60,618 nt of DNA from Acidobacteriaceae bacterium (GTDB taxonomy: Bacteria > Acidobacteriota > Terriglobia > Terriglobales > Acidobacteriaceae). The translations under genes were made by a program, and so were the position numbers. This document shows, in pieces, positions 53,421 to 60,618 of the stretch (position 1 is the first letter of the stretch; the number at the start of each line of letters is the position of its first letter). The notes beneath the pieces were generated by a model. It was not told the origin of the DNA and ran no database searches. It saw only the letters and a program-made list of their open reading frames with translations. The stretch lies in the NCBI GenBank assembly GCA_003138975.1, contig PLHQ01000068.1:19016-79633 (forward strand). The letters are read 5' to 3'.

Positions 53421-54953
53421 TTATCGATCATAGAGAAAGGTCAGTCTCCGTAAGCGTTCGCTCAAATCCTTTGTCAGAGCGCCCGATTGGAAACGCCATT
53501 TCCAGTTTCCGCTTACCGTGCCCGGTAAATTCATTCGTGCATCACTGCCCAGACCCAATACATCTTGCAAGGGAACAATGGCGACCTCAGCCACGGACGC
53601 CAGCACCGTGCGAATAAATACCCAATTCACTGGCTCATTTTCAAAGCCCAGGTACGCTCGAGTGAAATCGCGCTCTTTGCGGATGTCTTCTGGCGTTCGA
53701 GTGCTTTCTCCCACACCCGAACTTGTCCACCAGCCAACCGTCGTGTCGTTGTCGTGACCGCCAGTGTAGGCCACGAGTTCGCGAGAGTAGTTGTGTGGCC
53801 GGAAGCTAGGCCCTTGAGGATCGTTCCCAAACGCAAACTGCAGCAGGCTCATTCCGGGGAAACCAAACTCCTTGCGCAACGCTTCTACCTCTGGGGTAAT
53901 TACGCCCAGGTTTTCAGCAACGAACGGCAGTACTTCCAATTCAGCCTTGACGGCGCGGAAGAATTCCGCGCCGGGGCCTCTTACCCACTTGCCTTCCTGC
54001 GCCGTCGAAGCACTAGCCGGAACTTCCCAGTAGGCCTCGAACCCACGGAAGTGATCCAACCGAACAAGATCGAACAGCTTAAGGGACGCTCGAAAACGAT
54101 CGATCCACCAACGGTGACCGGAAGCGGCCGACACATCCCACCGATACAAAGGGTTTCCCCAAAGTTGACCCGTGGCACTGAAATAGTCGGGTGGAACACC
54201 CGCAACCGCAGCAGGTCTGGATTGCTCATCCAAACGGAATAGCTCCTGATGACTCCACACATCTGCACTGTCATGAGCAACGTAGATCGGAACATCGCCC
54301 ATGATGCTTAATCCGCACCGCTTGCAGTGAGCCTTGACTTTCTCCCATTGCCGAAAAAATTCGAACTGGGCAAACTTATGGATCTCGATCTGAGGAGCCA
54401 ATCTTTCTCGCCATTCCTTTACTTCCGATAAATCCCTCCGTCGCATTTCCAAGTCCCAATCGGCCCAGACCGCATCCTTGTAAATGCTCTTGCACGCCAT
54501 GAATAGCGCGTAGTCGTCGAGCCAATCGGCATTGTTCTTACAAAAAATATCGAAAGAATCGCGGTCCGTCCGAGCACGATCCGTAAGAAACGCGTAAGCA
54601 GCTTTACTGAGAAGAGCTTGCTTAACCTCGATTACGCTGCCGTATTCCACATGGCCTTCAGGAAGAGCTGATACAGAAGTGAGGTCTTGCAAAGACAATA
54701 GTCCTTGCTCGCGAAGCGATTTCAAATCGATGAGCAGCGGATTGCCCGCGAACGCCGAGAACAGCTGGTAAGGAGAATCGCCATATCCAGTAGGACCGAG
54801 CGGCAACACCTGCCAAATTTTCTGCCCTGACGCGGCCAGAAATTCGACGAACTCATGAGCGGAATCCCCTAGATCGCCGATACCATGGCCTCCGGGCAGA
54901 GACGTTACATGGAGAAGGATTCCACTACACCGAGGAAAGATCGCCGAATTCAC
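53421..54953 (-). CDS. malQ: 4-alpha-glucanotransferase
   Basis: About 510 residues, GH77. PRCSGILLHVTSLPGGHGIGDLG is the family start; catalytic groups are Asp in LVRLDHFRGFEAYWEVP, Glu in VAENLGVITPEVEAL and Asp in TGGHDNDTTVGWW. It transfers maltodextrin units between glucans and so supplies or uses maltose, the substrate of trehalose synthase encoded nearby. The GTG at 54953 is preferred (AAGGAT upstream, family-like N-terminus) over the longer frame from 55025. It is convergent with the channel gene. Confidence 0.95.
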   Translation of the reverse strand: MNSAIFPRCSGILLHVTSLPGGHGIGDLGDSAHEFVEFLAASGQKIWQVLPLGPTGYGDSPYQLFSAFAGNPLLIDLKSLREQGLLSLQDLTSVSALPEGHVEYGSVIEVKQALLSKAAYAFLTDRARTDRDSFDIFCKNNADWLDDYALFMACKSIYKDAVWADWDLEMRRRDLSEVKEWRERLAPQIEIHKFAQFEFFRQWEKVKAHCKRCGLSIMGDVPIYVAHDSADVWSHQELFRLDEQSRPAAVAGVPPDYFSATGQLWGNPLYRWDVSAASGHRWWIDRFRASLKLFDLVRLDHFRGFEAYWEVPASASTAQEGKWVRGPGAEFFRAVKAELEVLPFVAENLGVITPEVEALRKEFGFPGMSLLQFAFGNDPQGPSFRPHNYSRELVAYTGGHDNDTTVGWWTSSGVGESTRTPEDIRKERDFTRAYLGFENEPVNWVFIRTVLASVAEVAIVPLQDVLGLGSDARMNLPGTVSGNWKWRFQSGALTKDLSERLRRLTFLYDR

Positions 54954-55208
54954 GCTATCCTTATTGAGTGTCAGCCCGGCAAGAGGGTTGCGACACACTC
55001 CAAAAAATCCTGCCCACATCATCACTTTAGCCTGTCGGGAAAGGTAACATCGCGTCGGGATCGAGGTTGGTGGGCAGTGCAGGATTCGCTTCGCCCACCT
55101 AGATAAAATCCCGAAAAACTTGGGAAATCCTTTGTTTGGCGCTGGTTGTGGGCTGATTGAACTTCCAGTGGGTTCCAGTCCAATCCTGCCTCAACCAGCG
55201 TTATCATA

Positions 55209-55235
55209 CCCAAATTGTTCACAAATTGTTCACAG
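55209..55235 (+). repeat. Short tandem repeat upstream of an excisionase-like gene
   Basis: CAAATTGTTCA occurs twice in a row, 12 bases apart, directly followed by the dyad GAATTCCGAATTC. AT-rich iterated sites like this are typical of binding sites for phage- or element-type repressors and excisionases. Confidence 0.45.
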
Positions 55236-55262
55236 AATTCCGAATTCTCATTATTGGGGTTC

Positions 55263-55453
55263 ATGAAGACCCGTACCCTCGAAGTCAGGCATCTGCTCAC
55301 TGCAAATCAAACCGCAACCCTCCTCAACTGCCATACCGAGACACTATACACATGGGTGAAGGAGGGTAGAATCGGCTGCATCAGGACCGGACGGAACCGA
55401 AGTTCCACCCGACGCATATCGAAGAATATTTTGAGCGGCAGAGCCGAGGGTGA
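55263..55453 (+). pseudogene. Frameshifted excisionase/MerR-type helix-turn-helix protein
   Basis: The first frame encodes TLEVRHLLTANQTATLLNCHTETLYTWVKEGRIGCIRTGR, a typical excisionase-family DNA-binding domain. The expected ending, FHPTHIEEYFERQSRG, lies in another frame and stops with TGA at 55451-55453. Loss of one base near 55395 accounts for this. If intact it would be about 63 residues, normal for the family. It marks the start of an accessory-looking region reaching to the window end. Confidence 0.7.
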
Positions 55454-55547
55454 AGGCTGAGGCCCAATCTCCGGGTCGTCGTGGAGCATCATCATGGGGA
55501 TCAACAATCCGCCGTGCTCCTCGTCATTATCCAACTGAGCCCACCCA

Positions 55548-57761
55548 TCATGGCGCAACCGCTCGTTGTCCCTCGTTCCTCAGGCTGGCAAGAAGCCCCG
55601 AATAACGCCTCTGCGGTCGGTCGTTATGAACAGCGATACCCAGCGCCTTCTTCTGCCCGATTAGGACTACCAGTTTCTTGCCCCGTGTGATGCCTGTGTA
55701 GATCAAGTTCCTTTGCAGCAGCATGTAGTGTTGCGTGGCCAGCGGGATCACCACCGCTGGAAACTCCGATCCCTGCGACTTGTGGATGGTCACTGCGTAA
55801 GCCGGGGCAACTTCGTCCAATTCCCCGAAATCGTATTTCACAATCCGGTCGTCGAAGCGAACCGCGACTTGATGTTCCACTACATCTATCCGTTCCACCG
55901 TTCCGATGTCCCCGTTGAACACTTCTTTGTCGTAGTCATTCTCGGTCTGGATAACTTTGTCATGTATCTGGAACCGCCACCCGAACCGCTCAACGGTCGG
56001 TTGACCGGACTGATATGGGTTCAACGCCCGTTGAAGCGAAGTGTTCAGTTCCCGCACCCCGAGCGATCCCCGGTTCATGGGGCAAAGAACCTGAACATCA
56101 CGGATCGGGTCTAGATGAAATCGCTCCGGAATTCTTTCCTGCACCAACTTGACCAGAGTCGCCACGATCTTCTCCGGATCATCCCGCTCGACGAAATGGA
56201 AATCCGAACTTGGGTCTGCTTCCCTCATGTCCGGCATCTGCCCCCGGCGAATCCGGTGCGCGGTGGTGATGATCCAGCTATCCGCAGCTTGCCTGAACAC
56301 TTCAGTGAGTCGGACGACAGGCACCGCACCGCTTTCGATCAAGTCTCCCAGAACCGTGCCCGGCCCAACGGATGGAAGCTGGTCTACGTCGCCGACCAGA
56401 ATCAACCCGGCGTGGTTGGGAAGAGCCCGCACCAGCGAGTGCATCAGCAGCACATCCACCATCGACGTTTCATCCACAACCAATAGGTCGCATGCCAGCG
56501 GGCTCGATTCGTCCTTGGTGAACCGCCCGGTTGCGGGATTGATTTCCAGCAGGCGATGGATCGTCTTGGCTTCCATGCCCGTAATTTCGGTCAGCCGCTT
56601 CGCCGCCCTTCCAGTGGGAGCGCACAGCAGGCATTTCACGCCTTTGGCCCTCAGCATTATCAGGATCGAGTTCACGAGCGTCGTTTTGCCAACGCCCGGT
56701 CCTCCAGTGATGACGAGCACTCGGTTTGCGAGAACCGTTTTCAGTGCCTCCCGTTGGCTGGCGGCGAGCGTCTTGCCCGTCCGCCCCTCGCACCATGAAA
56801 CCGCTTTCGCGAAGTCAATCTGGGGGTAGGTTGTCGCCCCTCCTGCCAACCGCTTGATCCTCAGCGCGATGCCTTCTTCCGCTCTCCGGAGATGCGGCAG
56901 GAAGATCAGGGGCTCGCCATCGATTTCCTCCAACAATAGCGAGCCACTTGTGAGCATCTGCGACAAAGCTTGTTCGACTGGGGCTTCCCCAACCCCCAGC
57001 AACTTCGTTGCCGCCAGTTTGAGTTTCCCGAGCGGCAAAGCGCAATGTCCGTCCGAAGTCGCTTCCAACAGGACGTGGTCGATGCCCGCCCTAGCCCGGT
57101 TGAGCGAGTCTCTCGGAATCCCGACCTTCTGGGCGATCTGGTCGGCGGTCGCGAAGCCGATGCCGTAGATGTCCTTCGCGAGCATGTAGGGATTGCTCCG
57201 CACCTGCTCGATTGCCTGCTCGCCGTAGGTCTTGAAGATTCGCACCGCCCGGCTGGTGCTGACGCCGTGACTATGCAGGAACAGCATGATTTCCCGTACT
57301 TGCTTTGCCTCCTGCCACGCATGGGCGATCCGCTCCCGGCGCTTCGGGCCGATGCCATCGACGGTTTGCAGTTCGGAGGGCCGTTTCTCGATCACCCCCA
57401 AGACCTCGGCTCCAAATCGCACGACCAGCTTCTTCGCGAGAATCCGACCGATGCCCTTGACCAAACCGCTCCCGAGATACCGCTCGACGCCCTCGGCGGT
57501 GGTGGGCGGTACTGTCTTCATCATGGTCGCCTTGAATTGCAGCCCGTGTTCCCGGTCCCTGACCCAACATCCCTCCGCGACCAGCCATTCCCCAGCGGTC
57601 ACAGAAGGCAGCGATCCCACGACTGTCGTCTCCTCTCGATGCCCTTTTGTCTTGACGCGAAGTACGCAGAAACCGCTGTCGTCGTTGTGGAAGGTGACTC
57701 GCTCTATGACACCGGAAATTTGCTCGGTCGCGGGTCGGCGCTCTGGCATAGCGGCGGTCAT
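55548..57761 (-). CDS. recD2: ATP-dependent RecD2-type DNA helicase
   Basis: About 737 residues. N-terminal OB-like region (ISGVIERVTFHNDDSGFCVLRVKTKG), helix-hairpin-helix repeats (GLVKGIGRILAKKLV, LQTVDGIGPKRRERIA, DIYGIGFATADQIAQ), Walker A VITGGPGVGKTTLV near 353, Walker B LLVVDETSMVD, GDVDQLPSVGPGTVL, and a UvrD-like C-terminus with YAVTIHKSQGSEFPAVV. This is the RecBC-independent RecD2, a 5'-3' helicase in repair and replication. The start is ATG at 57761 (57749 also possible); a longer frame to 57911 overlaps the next gene's start. Confidence 0.95.
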   Translation of the reverse strand: MTAAMPERRPATEQISGVIERVTFHNDDSGFCVLRVKTKGHREETTVVGSLPSVTAGEWLVAEGCWVRDREHGLQFKATMMKTVPPTTAEGVERYLGSGLVKGIGRILAKKLVVRFGAEVLGVIEKRPSELQTVDGIGPKRRERIAHAWQEAKQVREIMLFLHSHGVSTSRAVRIFKTYGEQAIEQVRSNPYMLAKDIYGIGFATADQIAQKVGIPRDSLNRARAGIDHVLLEATSDGHCALPLGKLKLAATKLLGVGEAPVEQALSQMLTSGSLLLEEIDGEPLIFLPHLRRAEEGIALRIKRLAGGATTYPQIDFAKAVSWCEGRTGKTLAASQREALKTVLANRVLVITGGPGVGKTTLVNSILIMLRAKGVKCLLCAPTGRAAKRLTEITGMEAKTIHRLLEINPATGRFTKDESSPLACDLLVVDETSMVDVLLMHSLVRALPNHAGLILVGDVDQLPSVGPGTVLGDLIESGAVPVVRLTEVFRQAADSWIITTAHRIRRGQMPDMREADPSSDFHFVERDDPEKIVATLVKLVQERIPERFHLDPIRDVQVLCPMNRGSLGVRELNTSLQRALNPYQSGQPTVERFGWRFQIHDKVIQTENDYDKEVFNGDIGTVERIDVVEHQVAVRFDDRIVKYDFGELDEVAPAYAVTIHKSQGSEFPAVVIPLATQHYMLLQRNLIYTGITRGKKLVVLIGQKKALGIAVHNDRPQRRYSGLLASLRNEGQRAVAP

Positions 57762-57864
57762 GAGTCGGGATTCAATTTTGCCACGGATGGATGGGGGTAC
57801 ACGCGGGATTTCCGGCGTTTGGCCCAGATTCGGTGGAACCCCGAAGGGTAGAATCGTGGACCGT

Positions 57865-58420
57865 ATGGCCAAACGTAAACCGAAAACACGTCCCACGTGG
57901 ACAGATGTCAAAGCAAAACTCGCAGATTTTGATCGGGTAGCACTGCTGGGATTGATTCAGAGCCTCTACGCCGCGCACAAAGAGAATCAGACGTTTCTTC
58001 ATGCCCGATTTGGCTTGGTTGAGGACGTGCTGGAGCCCTACAAGAAAACCATTGATCGATGGCTTTGGCCTGATGTGTTCCGGAGGCAGGACACTTCTGT
58101 CTCCCAAGCCAGGCGTGCCATCTCTGATTAACAAGAAGGCGGTTGGCGATCCGGAGGGATTGGCAGAGTTGATGGTTTTCTACTGCGAGCGTTCCGCTGG
58201 GTTTTCGAGCGACATTGCCAGTGACGATGAGGCATACTTCAATGCGCTGGTGCGGATGTTCGAGCAGGCGCTCAAAATCGCAAACGCACTATCGGTCGAG
58301 CGCCGCGACAACCTTCTAACCCGGTTGGATAGTGTGCGATTGATCGGCCATAAAATTGGCTATGGAGTCGGAGACGACATGGATTTTCTCATGTCGAAGT
58401 TCACGCAGAAGCACCAGTAA
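57865..58420 (+). pseudogene. Frameshifted conserved hypothetical protein
   Basis: The frame from ATG 57865 encodes MAKRKPKTRPTWTDVKAKL, LLGLIQSLYAAHKENQTFLHARFGLVEDVLEPYKK and DTSVSQARRAISD, then meets TAA at 58129-58131. The natural continuation, KKAVGDPEGLAELMVFYCE to MDFLMSKFTQKHQ, follows in the next frame to 58420. One extra A within TAACAAGAAG would explain the break. The whole would be about 184 residues, mostly helical. I recall similar full-length proteins but no known function. It is divergent from recD2. Confidence 0.7.
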
Positions 58421-59247
58421 GCCGATTCGGCGGCGATTTGGCTGCCGGAAGGAGTTTGGGGCGGCTGGGGCGTTTCAACTAGGGTTGATGGGCTTTGTGG
58501 CCAAGCGGAAACCACATCCGGGAACCGGGCTGATCGAGTGGCGCTCACGCAGCATGCTCCCCTCTAACCCGCCCTATCTTGCTGCGCCAGTGGAACGTGC
58601 TGGCTTGCTACAACTTCGCCGGGCTTGGAATCGAAGACCTCCACAACCTCTCCATGATCGCCATTGTTTGGCGAATACGGCTTCGTCCGCCAGTTCAACT
58701 CTTCCAGCCGCTTTCGCATTTCATACCCGCACGTTTCACGAACATTGCAATGTTCACAGTCTGGACCGTGGATTCTCAGGAGGGACAACAGGTAGCATCT
58801 TAACTTCACGAACCACCTCGCAGGATTCAGCCCATTCGCCTCAGGGGGGCTGCGTCTCAACTGGCGGGAACTGCTCTTCGGAGAGGCGGGATGTATTATG
58901 CACACGATGAGGTGTCGTTTCAAGAAAAATTGTTGCATCGATGCGGAGGTCGCAAGAAACAAAGTTGCGAGGTGCAGTTTCTCGGGAGAGATTTCTCGAT
59001 GCCGAAGACGGGAAAGCCTGCCGCCGTGTCGGTCCTATTCAGGACTGGGCCGCGTAAAATAGATGCTTTAGGATGACATCATTCGAACGCCCACCGGATA
59101 AATGATGCCAGACAGCAAAAGGATTTCGGAATGCCTTAATCCTGCGCGGACGCTGCCTAATCGACTCCCAGAGCGATTTGCAGAGCAGCCGGGACGCTTT
59201 GTTTGGTCGCTAAGACATTTGCCGAGCCGCCGCTCGTCCCGCCCAGT
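58421..59247. other. Stretch without a convincing gene
   Basis: Frames exist here, the best being 58564-58962 on the minus strand with a cysteine cluster (GPDCEHCNVRETCGYEMRK). Its N-terminal and C-terminal parts look non-coding and no ribosome site is evident. It may be debris of a decayed gene. Confidence 0.35.
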
Positions 59248-59799
59248 TCATTGCCGGAACCTAACTGGTACCGAAAACTCTCCGGGTCGGTTGTCGCTTG
59301 CAAACCAAAGCTCCCCACTACCAGTAGCGCATTTGTCGTCTGGAAACCTGAAATGCAATTCGTAGTCTTCTTTGTCGTTCCCTCCCAAGCTAATTCGGTC
59401 TGATCTGTCGGTCGTATTGGATTTCAGGTGGAAGGAGATGCTCTGAACAGGCCATTCCTCGCCTGCCACGAGGAGCCGGAGCGGGGTGATCTTCGTGGGC
59501 ACCGGAGCGCGATTCACGACGGTCACAAGACCCCATAAGTACATGAACGGCCCTTGCGACGAATGCTGACTTCCGGTAACCAGTATCGGGCCGGGAGTTC
59601 CATCGAAGTTGAAAAACAGCGGGGCAGCCTGTTCCTTCAGTCGTTGCTCGGCTTCCCTGTCGTCGCCTTTGCGTTCTTGCTCAGCATTGTCCTCGGCACG
59701 TGCCGCTCGTTCTTCCTTGCGCCATTTAAGTTGAAGCAGGTTGAAGAGAATGCTGACAAGAAATGCTAGACCAAGGATGACTAACCCAATAGCAGCCAT
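59248..59799 (-). CDS. Membrane-anchored protein of unknown function
   Basis: A 183-residue protein with one N-terminal membrane helix (AIGLVILGLAFLVSILFNLLQL), a charged coiled-coil-like stretch (about 27-57, rich in Glu, Arg and Lys), and a soluble beta-rich domain (VTGSQHSSQGPFMYLWGLVTVVNRAPVPTKITPLRLLV). I do not recognise the family. The coherent layout and compositional pattern support it being a real gene. It is the downstream neighbour of the basic-repeat gene on the same strand. Confidence 0.6.
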   Translation of the reverse strand: MAAIGLVILGLAFLVSILFNLLQLKWRKEERAARAEDNAEQERKGDDREAEQRLKEQAAPLFFNFDGTPGPILVTGSQHSSQGPFMYLWGLVTVVNRAPVPTKITPLRLLVAGEEWPVQSISFHLKSNTTDRSDRISLGGNDKEDYELHFRFPDDKCATGSGELWFASDNRPGEFSVPVRFRQ

Positions 59800-59913
59800 G
59801 TCGCTCTCCCAATGCCTTATGCCTTGCAGTCTCGATTGGGTCTCCTCCGGCTATCATTGGCTTGCCGAATCGCGTCTGGTATTCGCACAGGCTCCCCAAG
59901 CTGCTAAGCCCGC

Positions 59914-60270
59914 CTATTTCTTCTTCCCCGCCTTCAACTTCGCCCATCTCGCCCTTTGTGCCGCAGCGATCTTCCTGCGCGCCGCCGCTGACATGGTGCG
60001 CTTCACATGAGTCGAGCCCGTAGTTTTCGCTGCCGCTGCTATTGGCTTCGGTCCCTTGCGAATCTTTGCCCATCTCGCTTTTTGCGCCTGCGCCATTTTT
60101 CGACGCGAAGCGGCAGAGATAATTCGCTTCGGTTGGTTTCCATTTCGAGATGCTCCCGAACCATTTAACGACTCGATCACTGAAATTGCCTGATCCAACT
60201 TCTCCACCTGCAACTGCGCTTGCTTGCTCTGTTCTCGAAGCTCCCGAAGCGCGTTCTCTAGATTTCCCAT
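59914..60270 (-). CDS. Coiled-coil protein with two basic ARWAK repeats
   Basis: A 118-residue protein. Residues 1-35 form a heptad-like coiled coil (ENALRELREQSKQAQLQVEKL). Two basic repeats follow: ISAASRRKMAQAQKARWAKI and MSAAARRKIAAAQRARWAKL, each followed by a lysine-rich spacer (KGPKP, KAGKKK). The repeats resemble modular nucleic-acid-binding motifs seen in homing-endonuclease tails, and the protein may bind DNA as a dimer. Upstream (60271-60421) nothing else is recognisable. Confidence 0.7.
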   Translation of the reverse strand: MGNLENALRELREQSKQAQLQVEKLDQAISVIESLNGSGASRNGNQPKRIISAASRRKMAQAQKARWAKIRKGPKPIAAAAKTTGSTHVKRTMSAAARRKIAAAQRARWAKLKAGKKK

Positions 60271-60421
60271 AATCCCCCCCTCAAGATTTACAGCGGTCTA
60301 TTGTATAACTAAGTATAAGCAACCCGCACTTGCAAATGCGGCCATCGGTCAGAGGACCTAAGATACTGTGGGTGGAGCGCACACTATGGCATCCTGCACA
60401 TCGCGTCACGGAGTACCCGAC

Positions 60422-60618
60422 ATGACCTCGGACGACTTCCGTCAATCCCTCACCGCGACCGAGCCGCCAGCCGGACTGACATTCGCCCTTGCCGGATTAT
60501 GGTGGGATGCCAAGGGCGATTGGACGCGAGCACACGGAAAAGAGGGCGATCAGGACAACGCTGCGTACTGGTATCGCCGGGCTGGCAAGCCCGTTTGCCG
60601 GGAGCCACTGGATGCGGA
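60422..60618 (+). CDS. Partial conserved hypothetical protein, cut by window end
   Basis: From ATG 60422 the frame stays open to the last base: MTSDDFRQSLTATEPPAGLT, FALAGLWWDAKGDWTRAHGKEGDQDNAAYWYRRAGKPVCREPLDA. I recall full-length relatives having about 18 further residues between RAH and KEGDQDN, so this copy may carry an internal in-frame deletion; that comparison is from memory. The conserved tryptophan-rich core suggests a small soluble protein of unknown role. An in-frame ATG at 60386 is an alternative start. Confidence 0.6.
   Translation, partial: MTSDDFRQSLTATEPPAGLTFALAGLWWDAKGDWTRAHGKEGDQDNAAYWYRRAGKPVCREPLDA

Noticed and set aside
58564-58962. Minus-strand frame with a cysteine cluster
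   Set aside because: Only a short middle part looks protein-like; both ends look non-coding. Kept as a note in the gene-free stretch.

Overview
The window looks like part of a soil acidobacterium chromosome (Acidobacteriota, Terriglobia-like). The evidence is a 1,200-residue Oar-type TonB-dependent receptor with an N-terminal carboxypeptidase-regulatory domain, the ECF sigma/anti-sigma style, moderately high GC, and several small proteins of types I associate with this phylum. The assignment is inference; there is no rRNA or ribosomal gene here to anchor it. Nearly every large gene is intact and most are ordered in tight operons.

Left part (1-6.8 kb): a UBP zinc-finger protein and an enoyl-CoA hydratase face a cytochrome P460-like protein and a cupin across an intergenic region with a long inverted repeat. 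Next comes a complete encapsulin module: a DyP peroxidase with a C-terminal cargo-loading peptide, overlapping its encapsulin shell gene. A frameshifted conserved gene follows, preceded by a leader nearly copied from the one ahead of the P460 gene. A truncated tRNA and a broken 3' copy of pobA mark a rearrangement scar.

Middle part (6.8-33 kb): acyl-CoA and aromatic metabolism. A leftward operon encodes a saccharopine-dehydrogenase-like oxidoreductase, a CoA ligase, a stand-alone lipoyl protein and an E1 alpha/beta 2-oxoacid dehydrogenase. It faces an HxlR regulator and a thiolase. A TetR regulator, a second CoA ligase, a cytochrome c and the TonB receptor follow. Then come two MetE-core-like proteins, a SAM methyltransferase and a vanillate-demethylase-type Rieske oxygenase. 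After these are a quinohaemoprotein dehydrogenase with the aspartate typical of lanthanide-dependent enzymes, a thioesterase, a phenylacetate-CoA-ligase-like enzyme, a cupin, a TIM-barrel isomerase and an aldehyde dehydrogenase.

33.7-43.9 kb: an ECF sigma/anti-sigma pair is divergent from a Tat-exported metallophosphoesterase, a cupredoxin and a DUF2231 membrane protein, with matching ECF-type promoters in both directions. Next is the protocatechuate operon pcaHG-pcaB-pcaD-pcaC followed by a vanillin/benzaldehyde dehydrogenase and pobA. With the Rieske oxygenase and the DyP-encapsulin this suggests use of lignin-derived aromatics: vanillin to vanillate to protocatechuate, 4-hydroxybenzoate to protocatechuate, then ring cleavage to 3-oxoadipate.

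43.9-60.6 kb: a giant alpha-2-macroglobulin carrying a segment resembling the N-terminus of TonB receptors; an osmolyte set (trehalose synthase, a glucosylglycerate-synthase-like glycosyltransferase, an MscS-like channel, 4-alpha-glucanotransferase); and an accessory right end with a frameshifted excisionase-like gene, RecD2 helicase, a frameshifted hypothetical gene, small membrane and basic-repeat proteins, and a gene cut by the window edge.
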